From Streptomyces canus (GTDB lineage: Bacteria > Actinomycetota > Actinomycetes > Streptomycetales > Streptomycetaceae): 64,000 nucleotides of DNA. The DNA lies in NCBI RefSeq assembly GCF_030816965.1, contig NZ_JAUSYQ010000001.1, positions 1-64,000 of the forward strand. The letters are read 5' to 3'. The translations under genes and the position numbers were made by a program. Below are positions 52,775 to 61,568 of the stretch, one piece after another; within the stretch, counting starts at the first letter, position 1, and the number at the start of each line of letters is the position of its first letter. The notes below the pieces were generated by a model, which was not told the origin of the DNA, ran no database searches, and saw nothing but the letters and a program-made list of their open reading frames with translations.

Positions 52775-54352
52775 TCACTGGGGCGGGTTGCCGTGTTTGC
52801 GGGACGGCAGATCGGCATGCTTGGACTGCAGCATCGCCAGCGAGCGGATCAGCACCTCGCGGGTCTCGGCGGGGTCGATCACGTCGTCGACCAGACCGCG
52901 CTCGGCGGCGTAGTACGGGTGCATGAGCTCGGACTTGTACTCCTTGGCCATGCGGGCCCGCATGGCCTCGGGGTCCTCGGCCTCGGCGATCTGGCGCCGG
53001 AAGATGACGTTGGCGGCACCTTCGGCGCCCATCACGGCGACCTCGTTCGTCGGCCAGGCGTAGGTGAGGTCGGCGCCGATGGACTGGCTGTCCATGACGA
53101 TGTACGCGCCGCCGTAGGCCTTGCGAAGGATCAGGGAGATCCTCGGCACGGTGGCGTTGCAGTACGCGTACAGCAGTTTCGCCCCGTGGCGGATGATTCC
53201 GCCGTGTTCCTGGTCGACACCCGGAAGGAACCCGGGGACGTCCAGGAAAGTGACGATCGGGATGTTGAAAGCGTCACACATCTGCACGAAGCGGGCGGCC
53301 TTCTCGGACGCCTCGATGTCCAGCACGCCCGCCAGCAACTGGGGCTGGTTGGCGACGATGCCGACGACCTGACCGTCCAGCCGGGCCAGCGCGCAGATGA
53401 TGTTGCGTGCCCAGCGCTCGTGGACCTCCAGGAACTCGCCGTCGTCGACGATCTCCTCGATCACCTTCGCCATGTCGTACGGCCGGTTGCCGTCGCCCGG
53501 CACCAGGTCGAGCAACACGTCGCCGCGGCGGTCCGCGGGATCGTCGTTGTGCACGCGGGGCGGGTTCTCGCGGTTGTTCTGCGGGAGGAGGGACAGCAGG
53601 TAGCGCACCTCGTAGATGCAGGTCTCCTCGTCGTCGTAGGCGAAGTGGCACACGCCGGAGGTCTCGGCATGCACGTCCGCGCCGCCGAGCCCGTTCTGCG
53701 TGATCTCCTCGCCCGTGACGGCCTTGACCACCTCGGGGCCGGTGATGAACATCTGCGAGGTGTCGCGGACCATGAAGACGAAGTCGGTGAGGGCGGGGCT
53801 GTAGGCCGCGCCGCCCGCGCACGGGCCGAGCATGACGCTGATCTGCGGGATGACGCCGGAGGCCTTGGTGTTGCGCTGGAAGATGCCGCCGTAGCCGGCG
53901 AGGGCCGAGACGCCCTCCTGGATACGGGCGCCCGCGCCGTCGTTCAGGGAGACCAGAGGCGCGCCCGCCGCGATGGCCATGTCCATGATCTTGTGGATCT
54001 TCGTGGCGTGGGCCTCGCCCAGCGCGCCGCCGAAGATCCGGAAGTCGTGGGCGTAGACGAAGACCGTGCGGCCGTCGACCGTGCCCCAGCCGGTGATGAC
54101 ACCGTCGGTGTACGGCTTCTTGGCCTCCAGGCCGAAACCGGTGGCCCGGTGCCGGCGCAACTGCTCGACCTCACGGAAGGAACCGGAGTCCAGCAGCAGT
54201 TCGATGCGCTCCCGCGCGGTCAGCTTGCCCTTGGCGTGCTGCGCCGCCGTCGCCTTCTCACTCGGGCCGGCCAGTGCCCGGGCACGGATCTCGCGCAGCT
54301 CCGCCACCTGCCCGTGGACGCCGGCCGGAGCGGGGGCACTCGTGATCGCCAT
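52775..54352 (-). CDS. Acyl-CoA carboxylase carboxyltransferase (beta) subunit
   Basis: The 525-residue PccB/AccB-type protein has the crotonase-like N and C halves: 'GKLTARERIELLLD', 'DFRIFGGALGEAHATK', 'GAGARIQEGVSALAGYG', 'LGPCAGGAAYSPAL', 'DVPGFLPGVDQEHGGIIRHG' and 'RKAYGGAYIVMDS'. It transfers carboxybiotin CO2 to acetyl-, propionyl- or butyryl-CoA. It would provide malonyl-CoA for the type III PKS and NphT7. The biotinylated alpha subunit is not in the window and must come from elsewhere. Acyl preference cannot be read safely. Confidence 0.95.
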   Translation of the reverse strand: MAITSAPAPAGVHGQVAELREIRARALAGPSEKATAAQHAKGKLTARERIELLLDSGSFREVEQLRRHRATGFGLEAKKPYTDGVITGWGTVDGRTVFVYAHDFRIFGGALGEAHATKIHKIMDMAIAAGAPLVSLNDGAGARIQEGVSALAGYGGIFQRNTKASGVIPQISVMLGPCAGGAAYSPALTDFVFMVRDTSQMFITGPEVVKAVTGEEITQNGLGGADVHAETSGVCHFAYDDEETCIYEVRYLLSLLPQNNRENPPRVHNDDPADRRGDVLLDLVPGDGNRPYDMAKVIEEIVDDGEFLEVHERWARNIICALARLDGQVVGIVANQPQLLAGVLDIEASEKAARFVQMCDAFNIPIVTFLDVPGFLPGVDQEHGGIIRHGAKLLYAYCNATVPRISLILRKAYGGAYIVMDSQSIGADLTYAWPTNEVAVMGAEGAANVIFRRQIAEAEDPEAMRARMAKEYKSELMHPYYAAERGLVDDVIDPAETREVLIRSLAMLQSKHADLPSRKHGNPPQ

Positions 54353-54617
54353 GTCTGGGCCCTTTCGTGTAGCCGCCTGTTCGGGTTTCACGGGGCTGCG
54401 CCGCAGGGCCCACGGGCAGCGCTCGGCTCACCGCCAGCTTCCGGGCGCCGCGTATCCCCGCGCCTGCTCCCACCAGTTCCATCCGCGGTACGGCGGCGGT
54501 TTCGGGCTCTGCCCGGCCGCGTGCCCGCAGGATCAGAAGCACCGCGGCCAGAGCGGCCAGTTCGTCCAGGCCGGCTCGGCCGCGTTCCACGCGAAGCACG
54601 GTGTCTGGGCTCTCCAT
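54258..54617 (-). CDS. Probable acyl-CoA carboxylase epsilon subunit (AccE-like)
   Basis: The ATG at 54617 begins 'MESPDTVLRVERGRAGLDEL' followed by 'AALAAVLLILRARG', the typical N-terminus of actinobacterial AccE/PccE. The usual C-terminal 'WRRLER' and 'HSW' segment is missing. Instead the frame runs on for 119 codons and overlaps the beta subunit by 95 nt, which is longer than the 60-80 residues usual for the family. A frameshift near 54450 or a shorter real product is possible. Confidence 0.5.
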   Translation of the reverse strand: MESPDTVLRVERGRAGLDELAALAAVLLILRARGRAEPETAAVPRMELVGAGAGIRGARKLAVSRALPVGPAAQPRETRTGGYTKGPRHGDHECPRSGRRPRAGGGAARDPCPGTGRPE

Positions 54618-54780
54618 CCGGCCCTTCCCCTCCGCTACGTCCCTGGACATGGTCGGGGCGGGGACTCGAAAAGCGCTGAGGGATCGCTCGAGGCGCGTGC
54701 GGAAGGCAGCCGGAAGGCAGCCGGAAGGGAGTCGAGCGGTCCGCTGCACGACCCTCGAGCCGGTGAATACCTAGAAATTG

Positions 54781-54802
54781 GACCGTACGGTAAGTATGTT
54801 TG
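54781..54802. promoter_or_regulatory. ARE-like gamma-butyrolactone receptor site
   Basis: GACCGTACGGTAAGTATGTT at 54781-54800 has the ACCG-N2-CGGT core and GTAT flank of autoregulatory elements bound by ArpA/ScbR-type receptors. It is 58-79 nt before afsA. The receptor gene is 1.1 kb away. Confidence 0.55.
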
Positions 54803-54859
54803 CTGGCTGCGGAGCCTGTCGCTCGACCGTCAAGCCGACGCAGCTCAGGGGGAAAAGAC

Positions 54860-55846
54860 ATGTCTGGCAGCACGTTCCGCTTCGGGCGCGCGACAGCCGA
54901 CGAGAAGACACCGGGTGACGGCAGTGGTGAACGGGGACGCTCCTTCGGCTCGTGCCACCCGTCCCTGACCACCACCGTCCCCAGGGAATTCGTCCACCGC
55001 GTCGGCATCGCCGAGGTGCTGCTCACCGACTGGGAACGCCTGGACGGCAGCCGTTTCGCCGTGACCGCCCAGTGGCCGCGGCTGCATGGATTCTTCACCA
55101 CCGTCGAGGGCTGCCACGACCCGCTGCTCGTGGCCGAGACGATCCGGCAGGCCGGACTCCTGGTGGCCCACGCCGAGTTCGGGGTTCCGCTCGGCCACCA
55201 GTTCCTGATGTGGGACCTCTCGTTCGACGCCCGGCCCGAGCACCTGCTCGTCGGCGCGACGCCGGCCGCTCCCGAGATCGAGATCGCCTGCATGGACATC
55301 AACCGCCGGGGCGACAGCATCGCGGGGCTCCATCTGGAGGCGGTGATCCGGCGTGACGGACAGGTGGCCGCGACCGGCGCCGCCACCTTCAACTGCACGT
55401 CGCCGGCCGTCTACCGCCGTCTGCGGGGCTCCCGTACCGGTGACGGTGTGCCCGTGCCGCTTCCGCTGACCAGCCCCTCGGCACCGCAGGACGTCGGGCG
55501 CGTCTCGCCCACGGACGTCGTCCTGTCCCCCGCACCGGCGCCGGACCGCTGGCTGCTGCGGGTGGACACCCGCCACCCCGTGCTGTTCGACCACCCTGTC
55601 GATCACGTACCGGGCATGGTCCTGATGGAGGCCGCCCGCCAGGCCGCGGTCGCGTTCCTGGGCCGGGTGTGCCTGCCGGTCGGCATGGCCAACGCGTTCA
55701 CCCGTTACACGGAACTCGACGCCCCGTGCATGATCGAGGCGTGTTCCGTGCCCCGCGACGCGGAGGGCAGGGAGCGCGTGTCGGTGACCGGTCGTCAGGA
55801 GGGCCACGTGGTCTTCACCTCCACCCTGACCGTGGCGCCCGACTGA
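54860..55846 (+). CDS. afsA: AfsA-type gamma-butyrolactone/butenolide synthase
   Basis: The 328-residue protein has two hot-dog repeats typical of AfsA. The first runs at about 40-190 ('FVHRVGIAEVLLTDW', 'DPLLVAETIRQAGLLVAH'), the second at about 215-325 ('DTRHPVLFDHPVDHVPGMVLMEAARQAA'). AfsA condenses a beta-ketoacyl group with dihydroxyacetone phosphate, the first step to an autoregulator. An ARE-like site lies in its promoter. Together with the receptor, HAD protein and SDR it forms a signalling locus. Confidence 0.95.
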   Translation: MSGSTFRFGRATADEKTPGDGSGERGRSFGSCHPSLTTTVPREFVHRVGIAEVLLTDWERLDGSRFAVTAQWPRLHGFFTTVEGCHDPLLVAETIRQAGLLVAHAEFGVPLGHQFLMWDLSFDARPEHLLVGATPAAPEIEIACMDINRRGDSIAGLHLEAVIRRDGQVAATGAATFNCTSPAVYRRLRGSRTGDGVPVPLPLTSPSAPQDVGRVSPTDVVLSPAPAPDRWLLRVDTRHPVLFDHPVDHVPGMVLMEAARQAAVAFLGRVCLPVGMANAFTRYTELDAPCMIEACSVPRDAEGRERVSVTGRQEGHVVFTSTLTVAPD

Positions 55847-55989
55847 CCGTCTTGCCGTGCCCGGCGCCGGGTCGCTTCGGTCGCTGCCGGCATCCCGCAC
55901 CCGCTCCGGGCTGTCGCTCCCGTCGAAGGCCGGGGGGCCGGGCGGCGTGCGGCGGCTGCCCCGGTTCCGCCCGGCGGGCGCCGCGCGGG

Positions 55990-56634
55990 TCAGACCGCGG
56001 GGGCCAGCGGAACCATCTGGCTCATCAGCCGCGCCCCCCGGTCCGGGGCCGCGTCGAGGCGCATCAGGACCGTCGGTGAGGCGATGGAGGGCAGCAGGTG
56101 CTGCAGCAGCACCGAGACCCGCTGCTCGACATCCTGCAGACTGGTCTCGAGCTGAGCGTAGAGCTGCACTCCGTTGAACGCGCTGACCACCATCTCGGCG
56201 GTCTCGCGCGGCGCCACGTGCCTCAGTGTCTCGCCGCGCCGGTGGGCCTCGACCATGAGGTCCGTCAGCCTGGCGACCCACAGCGGCCACGCGCTGCCGT
56301 AGTGCTTGCGGCCCACGGGGTCCGCGGAGAGCCGTGCACCCGCGCGCAGGAGGACATCGTGCTTCAGCCGGTGGGCCACCGACATGGCGATGTCCACGAC
56401 CTCCTGAAGCTTGATCTCCTGCGGGAACACCCACTCGGCGGTCTGGACCTCCAGAACGCCCTTGGCGAGGGCTTCCTTGGAGTCGAAGTGGAAGTAGAGC
56501 GCGCCCTTGGTCACTCCGGCGATCCTGAGAATGTCCGCGACCGTCGCGGTCGCGTACCCGTGCTCCGCGAAGACGGCCGCGGCCGCCTCCAGTACCGCAC
56601 GGCGGGTCCTGACCGCTCGCTCCTGTCGGGCCAC
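55990..56634 (-). CDS. Gamma-butyrolactone receptor (ArpA/ScbR-like TetR regulator)
   Basis: The 214-residue protein is convergent with afsA. The helix-turn-helix at about 10-55 reads 'AVLEAAAAVFAEHGYATATV' and 'AGVTKGALYFHFDSKEAL'; the 'KGALYFHF-x-SKE' form is diagnostic of this receptor family. The ligand domain has 'DVLLRAGARLSAD' and the conserved Trp in 'YGSAWPLWVARL'. It should repress afsA and regulators such as SARP2 until the ligand accumulates. Confidence 0.93.
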   Translation of the reverse strand: MARQERAVRTRRAVLEAAAAVFAEHGYATATVADILRIAGVTKGALYFHFDSKEALAKGVLEVQTAEWVFPQEIKLQEVVDIAMSVAHRLKHDVLLRAGARLSADPVGRKHYGSAWPLWVARLTDLMVEAHRRGETLRHVAPRETAEMVVSAFNGVQLYAQLETSLQDVEQRVSVLLQHLLPSIASPTVLMRLDAAPDRGARLMSQMVPLAPAV

Positions 56635-56830
56635 CGAACCTCCCTGTCAGTGGCCCGCGCCGCGCAGGAGCGCACCGGGCCGCTCGTTAAGAAACCGCAT
56701 AGGAGGCACCGTAAGCCGCGACGGAACACGACACCAGTGTTTCACTTCCGTTCACCGCCTTCCTTCTTCGCGCTCCGCACCGCGAAAAGCCGCGGTGACA
56801 CACGGATCTGACGCCTTCTCAGGCACACCC

Positions 56831-57550
56831 TCAAGCCTCCAGCGCGGCCCCTTCGTCTGCGTCTGCGGCGGCCCTCGGCCACAGGCGGCCCTCGGCGGCC
56901 TCGGCGTCGACGGTCCGCAGCAGCCGCCCGTCGATCGCGTCGAGCGATCCGACCAGGTGCCGCACGCCGACCTCGTGCATCAACTGCCGCTGGAAACTGT
57001 GCTCGTAGGCGGTCGGATGACCGATGAACGCCGCCCCCAGGTGCCGTGCGGCTTCGGCCACACGCGCCACGTCGTCGATGAACAGGGCCTGGTCGCAGCG
57101 GACCCCGAAGACGTCCTCGGCGATCTCACGGATCCCGGGCCGTATCGCGTCGGTGCAGACGTACCGCGGCTCGTCGAAGTACCCGGCGAAGGAGGCGAGG
57201 TGGCGGTCGAAGTGGGTGCGCCCGAGCCCTCCGTAGCACACCAGGCGCGCGCCGGTGGCGCGCAACCGCTCCAGCAGCGCGCCGGCGCCGTCCAGCATGC
57301 GCACCGGGTGGTCCTCCAGGTACTCCGCCCGCTCCCGGAAGTACGCCTCCACCACGTCCTCGGCCGGCTCCGGAAGGCCCAGTGCCGCCGCGGCCCGCAG
57401 CTGTGGCTGGGACAGCACCTCCCGCTCCAGCCCGACGGTCCAGGCCCGGCCCCGGCGCACCACGAACCGGTGAATGACCGGGCTGAAGGTGTCGTTCAGC
57501 AGCACGCCGTCGATGTTCACCGCGATCAGACGCAGATACCGTAAAGCCAT
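56831..57550 (-). CDS. HAD-superfamily protein with altered motif I
   Basis: The 239-residue protein has a HAD fold: 'LIAVNIDGVLLNDTFSP' at the N-terminus, the cap region about 20-95, 'ATGARLVCYGGLG' (motif II) and 'DQALFIDDVARVAEAARHLG' (motif IV). In motif I the first, nucleophilic Asp of DxD is Asn (NID). Phosphatase activity is therefore doubtful unless deamidated. HAD genes are common beside afsA homologues, where dephosphorylation of the butenolide intermediate is needed. Confidence 0.8.
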   Translation of the reverse strand: MALRYLRLIAVNIDGVLLNDTFSPVIHRFVVRRGRAWTVGLEREVLSQPQLRAAAALGLPEPAEDVVEAYFRERAEYLEDHPVRMLDGAGALLERLRATGARLVCYGGLGRTHFDRHLASFAGYFDEPRYVCTDAIRPGIREIAEDVFGVRCDQALFIDDVARVAEAARHLGAAFIGHPTAYEHSFQRQLMHEVGVRHLVGSLDAIDGRLLRTVDAEAAEGRLWPRAAADADEGAALEA

Positions 57551-57723
57551 CAGAACCGCCTGGCGTCGAGCCGCACGGGCACTGCGTGCGGCGGATGGTA
57601 GGGGACGTGACGGCTCTGCGCCGGTCACCGCCGTCACCGAGAGCCGTCCAGGACGATAGACCGGACACGCGGTGCGTTCAATGGTCCCCGGACCGTCAGC
57701 GCACGCCACGGAACGGGGAACCG

Positions 57724-58488
57724 ATGAGCGCACTGAAGGGCAGAACAGCGCTGGTCACGGGGGCCGGACGAGGCATCGGCCGGGCCATCGCCCGCCGGCT
57801 GGCCGCGGACGGGGCGCTCGTCGCCGTGCACTACGGCAGCGACGAGGCATCGGCCCGGGAAACCGTCGACCTGATCACCGGCGCGGGTGGCCGCGCCGTT
57901 CGCGTGCACGCCCCGCTCGGCGTGTCCGGCGACGTGCGGACGCTGTACGAGCGGTTCGACCGCGGTCTGGAGAAGCTGGGCGCGGCGCCGGGCCTGGACA
58001 TCCTGGTCAACAACGCGGGGTTCAACCTCCGGGGCGGGGTGGCCGACGTGACGCCGGAGGACTTCGACCGGCTCATGGCCGTGCACGCCAAGGCACCTCT
58101 GTTCCTGGTGCAACAGGGCCTGCCACGGCTGCGGGAGGGCGGTCGGATCGTCAACATCGGCTCGGCCGCCACCCGGGTGGCCTTCCCGACCTCCCTCGCC
58201 TACTCCATGGCCAAGAGTGCGCTCGACGCCCTGACCCGCACGCTCGCCAAGGAGCTGGGGCCCCGGCAGATCACGGTGAACTCCGTGGCACCGGGCTTCG
58301 TCAAGACCGACCTGAACAAGGGGCGCTGGTCGACGCCCGAGGCGGAGGCCGCCCACGCCGCCCTCTCCGTGTTCGGCCGCATGGGGCGGCCCGGGGACGT
58401 CGCCGACATCGTGGCCTTCCTGGCCTCGGACGACTCCCGGTGGGTCACGGGCCAGTGCATCGACGCGTCGGGCGGCACGGCCCTGTGA
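57724..58488 (+). CDS. SDR-family reductase
   Basis: The 254-residue classical short-chain dehydrogenase has 'ALVTGAGRGIGRAIA' (NADP site, 10-24), 'ILVNNAGFN' (NNAG, near 95), Ser near 143 and 'YSMAK' (Tyr-Lys pair). It is FabG-like. Next to afsA and the receptor it probably reduces a keto group in autoregulator synthesis (ScbB-like role), but it may also serve elsewhere. Confidence 0.9.
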   Translation: MSALKGRTALVTGAGRGIGRAIARRLAADGALVAVHYGSDEASARETVDLITGAGGRAVRVHAPLGVSGDVRTLYERFDRGLEKLGAAPGLDILVNNAGFNLRGGVADVTPEDFDRLMAVHAKAPLFLVQQGLPRLREGGRIVNIGSAATRVAFPTSLAYSMAKSALDALTRTLAKELGPRQITVNSVAPGFVKTDLNKGRWSTPEAEAAHAALSVFGRMGRPGDVADIVAFLASDDSRWVTGQCIDASGGTAL

Positions 58489-58524
58489 CGTACGGAGCAC
58501 CCCTGCGCAGGCACCGGGGCGAGC

Positions 58525-58926
58525 TCACATCGGCAGGGTGAGACCCCGCCCCCGCGTCACCGACGACAGCGGCCCGCCCTCCGAGCGCTCCGTCTTGCGG
58601 CCCTTGCTGCCCGGCGCCAGTGTGCGCGGGTCCACGGCCTCCGCGGGCGCCCCGGTGGCGTACAGCCCGTCCGGGTCGGCGTCGCGGTCGTGCGGGAGCA
58701 GCCAGAACACCCGCCGACGGAAGGTGCCCGACGAACGGGAGGGTTTGGCCTGCGAACCGAGCAGCGCGTAGCCGACCATGCGGCCGTCGCGGTGGTAGGC
58801 CGGCCTGCCGCGCCGCGTCGGCAGCCGGTCCAGGCTCTGACGGACATAGTCGAGCGCGGCTATGTCCTCAAGCCAGACGAAGTCGACCTCGTGGATGATC
58901 TCGTCCTCTGCGATGAGGGCGCTCAT
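58525..58926 (-). CDS. Hypothetical protein coupled to the replication helicase
   Basis: The 133-residue protein overlaps the helicase stop by 4 nt, so it belongs to the replication operon. The N-terminus is acidic ('AEDEIIHEVDFVWLEDIAAL'); the rest is basic with 'GTFRRRVFWLLPHDRDAD'. No motif identifies it. A nucleic-acid-binding accessory factor is a guess from its charge and position. Confidence 0.6.
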   Translation of the reverse strand: MSALIAEDEIIHEVDFVWLEDIAALDYVRQSLDRLPTRRGRPAYHRDGRMVGYALLGSQAKPSRSSGTFRRRVFWLLPHDRDADPDGLYATGAPAEAVDPRTLAPGSKGRKTERSEGGPLSSVTRGRGLTLPM

Positions 58927-60467
58927 GCTGACTCCTCGCCGGAAACCAGTCCGATGCCCGGGTAGTACTTCCGCTGGTTGGACAGGATCATCCCCTTCGG
59001 GGACGCCAGTCCCACCAGCTCCCGTACCCGCGCCGCGAAAGCCCGCGACGAGACGGCCGGTACTCCCTCATTCTGACACCATGCCTTGTAGGCCGCGTAG
59101 AGCTGGGCCTGTTCCGTCCTCAAGGACGGTTCGAGGCAGCAGGATTCGCTCAGGAATCGCCCGGTGTGGTCCTCGGTCTCCGCGTAAGCGGTCGTGGCGA
59201 TGCGCACCCGCTCCGGCCCGGCGAGGTCCTTCTCCCCGGTCAGGTAGCGGCCCGCGCCCGTGATGAGCCAGTTGAGGATGCCCGGCCCCTCCTCGGTGAC
59301 GAGGATGTCCGCCAGGTTGTCGATCTTGTGGCTGTCCGCGACGACGCGCTCGAACGGGATGATCCGCATCCGGCGCCAGAACGCGAAGCCGCCGGTGCCC
59401 ACCTCGGGCCGGTGGTTGCCCAGCAGCCACAGCTTGTGCGTCGGCGTGAAGCTGAAGAAGTCCTGCCGCATCCGGCGGGCCTTGATGCGGTCGCCTCCGG
59501 TGAGCAGCTTGACACGGGCCTCGTCGAAGCGGTCGCCGGGCTTGACCTCGCTGCACACGAGGACGCGGCGGCCGTGCAGTTCGGCGAGGTCGGTGGGGTG
59601 CCCCTCGTACGGGCGGGCCATGAGGAAGCCGGGGGGCGCGGCGTCGGCGTAGTCACCGAGGAGCCTCACCAGGACGTCCAGCAGCACCGACTTGCCGTTC
59701 TTGCCGGACCCGAACAGGAACGGCATGACCTGCGCGCCGACATCGCCGGTGATGGAGTAGCCCAGCAGCAGGTGCAGGAAGTGGATCATCTCCGCGCCCT
59801 CGGATCCGTCACCGAAGGTGTCGGTGAGGAACCGGTCCCAACGAGGTGTGGGCACCGGCTCCGGGACCGCGGTGGTGGAACGGGAGTGGAAGTCCTTGGC
59901 CGGCTCGGCCGCGCGGATCAGACCGGTGCGCAGGTCGACGATGCCGGCGGGCGTGCACAGCGCATAGGGGTCCGCGTCCAGGAGCGCCGCATTGAGCACC
60001 ATGCCCGGCGCGGACTTGGCCTGGAGGAGCATCGCGTTCATCCCGCTGGTGCTCAGTGACCGGCGCCGGTGCTGCCGGAGCGCGTCCGCGCTGTGGACGC
60101 CCCTCGGGTCGGTGGTGGCGATGGACTCCGCCAGGTCGCCCGCGGCCCACAGGACGGTGTCGTTCTCGTCGCTGTGCCAGCGCGTGCTGTCCCACCGGAA
60201 CCAGCCTAGGCCGGGGACGTACCGGTAGTCGTCGGCATAGAGCCTGACGAACAGCTTGGCATTGCCGCGGTCGCTGAGCGTGTCCGGGAGCAGTCCGTCG
60301 GCCGTGACGCCGTCCTTCCCCCGCTGGTCCCGCTGCTCGCCCTCACCCTGCCAGGGGCTCCGGCGTGGCTGGGCCCGCAGAATCTGCGCGGCGACTCCGT
60401 GGGGGTCGGCCCGCAGAATCTGCGCGGCGGCCCGGTGGGGGTCGAACAGCGCGTCCTGTGACGTCAT
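58923..60467 (-). CDS. Plasmid replication helicase (SF3, D5/P4-type)
   Basis: The 514-residue protein has a D5_N-type domain (about 60-200) and an SF3 helicase core: Walker A 'FGSGKNGKSVLLD' near 255, Walker B-like 'RRVLVCSEV', and sensor 'THKLWLLGNHRPEV'. A winged-helix C-terminus follows. Such proteins unwind plasmid or phage origins. The N-terminus contains two tandem copies of 'AAQILRA-x-P'. It overlaps the primase gene by 4 nt. The pair resembles the replication genes of Streptomyces linear plasmids such as SCP1. Confidence 0.9.
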   Translation of the reverse strand: MTSQDALFDPHRAAAQILRADPHGVAAQILRAQPRRSPWQGEGEQRDQRGKDGVTADGLLPDTLSDRGNAKLFVRLYADDYRYVPGLGWFRWDSTRWHSDENDTVLWAAGDLAESIATTDPRGVHSADALRQHRRRSLSTSGMNAMLLQAKSAPGMVLNAALLDADPYALCTPAGIVDLRTGLIRAAEPAKDFHSRSTTAVPEPVPTPRWDRFLTDTFGDGSEGAEMIHFLHLLLGYSITGDVGAQVMPFLFGSGKNGKSVLLDVLVRLLGDYADAAPPGFLMARPYEGHPTDLAELHGRRVLVCSEVKPGDRFDEARVKLLTGGDRIKARRMRQDFFSFTPTHKLWLLGNHRPEVGTGGFAFWRRMRIIPFERVVADSHKIDNLADILVTEEGPGILNWLITGAGRYLTGEKDLAGPERVRIATTAYAETEDHTGRFLSESCCLEPSLRTEQAQLYAAYKAWCQNEGVPAVSSRAFAARVRELVGLASPKGMILSNQRKYYPGIGLVSGEESA

Positions 60468-61552
60468 GCGTGGCCTCCCGGAAACAGAGGGCGTCGCCCG
60501 CCGGCGGCCAGACCGCAGCGGATGACGGCCGCACAGCGCCGCCGCTGACCCGGGCGGGCGTACTCGGCCGTCTCCCGCAGCACCCGCTCGGCCTCACCCG
60601 CGTCCAGCTGCCCGGCTGCAACGAGCCCACCCGCCGTGTACGCGGCACGGTTGAGCTTCTCGGAGAACGCCGCGCCCTCCGCCACGGCCGCGCAGGCGGC
60701 CACCTCCGCGAGCACCGCGGTCAGAACGCGGCCGGCCCCGCCGCGCGCCGCCGACACCGCCTGCCGGGCCCGCGGCGGCACCGGGCGGGGCCCGGCCGTC
60801 CCCGTCCCCTGCAGATGCCCGGTCCGCTCCAGCTCCCGGCCGAGCCGGGCAGGCAGCGGCGCCGGCTCACGCACGGAGCCCACCGGTTCGTACGCCCCCG
60901 CCCCGGCCACCGTGCCGGGGGGCACGATGTACCCGGCGTGCGCCCGTACGTCGACCTGCCGGGCCGGGGCCCGGGCCCCGGAGCCGGTGGAACACTGCCA
61001 GCGCTGCCCGGAACGGCACCGGTACCACACGTGCAGGCCTCCCGAGGGAGTCCGCACCCGCAGCGTCGTGTCGTCGTCCGCGGGGCTGGGGAAGCCGCGC
61101 AGCGCGGCCAGCACCCCCAGCGTGTGGAACCCGTCGGCCGGCCCGGTCAGGTCGACGTCGGCGGCGATCCCGACGCCCGGCAACAGACGGTCCCGGTGGG
61201 GAAGCCAGCGCGCGTGCGCGTCGATGTCGAGGATCACCAGGCCCGCGGGACCGCAGGCGCCACCGACGCCCGGACGCGGCCGGTCACCCCACCATCGCTC
61301 AATGCGCGCCACGTCCACGGTGGCCGCGTGGAACCCGTGACACAAGCGACCGGCGGTCAGACACGCGCAGTCCCGGCGGACGTGCCCGGGCCTGCGGCAC
61401 GCCGCGCAATTGCCTGCGGGAATCTTGCGTCCCGGGGCGAGCGGGTGCACCGGCCAGCCACGTCCGGCACACCAGCGAGCGATGGCCGGCGACACTCTGG
61501 TGGGGGCTCCTCGCCGTGTACGGCTACGTGAGTGCCCCAGCTCAGCGGCCAT
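60464..61552 (-). CDS. Bifunctional DNA primase/polymerase (prim-pol)
   Basis: From the ATG at 61552 the protein has 362 residues. The archaeo-eukaryotic primase-type N-domain shows 'GWPVHPLAPGRKIP', a Cys cluster ('CAACRRPGHVRRDCAC', zinc-binding, about 50-65), 'GLVILDIDAHARW' (catalytic Asp-x-Asp) and 'RVRTPSGGLHVWYRC' (His). It should prime and initiate replication at the adjacent iterons with the SF3 helicase. It reads away from the origin region. Confidence 0.9.
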   Translation of the reverse strand: MAAELGHSRSRTRRGAPTRVSPAIARWCAGRGWPVHPLAPGRKIPAGNCAACRRPGHVRRDCACLTAGRLCHGFHAATVDVARIERWWGDRPRPGVGGACGPAGLVILDIDAHARWLPHRDRLLPGVGIAADVDLTGPADGFHTLGVLAALRGFPSPADDDTTLRVRTPSGGLHVWYRCRSGQRWQCSTGSGARAPARQVDVRAHAGYIVPPGTVAGAGAYEPVGSVREPAPLPARLGRELERTGHLQGTGTAGPRPVPPRARQAVSAARGGAGRVLTAVLAEVAACAAVAEGAAFSEKLNRAAYTAGGLVAAGQLDAGEAERVLRETAEYARPGQRRRCAAVIRCGLAAGGRRPLFPGGHA

Positions 61553-61568
61553 ACGCAAACCCCCCGTG

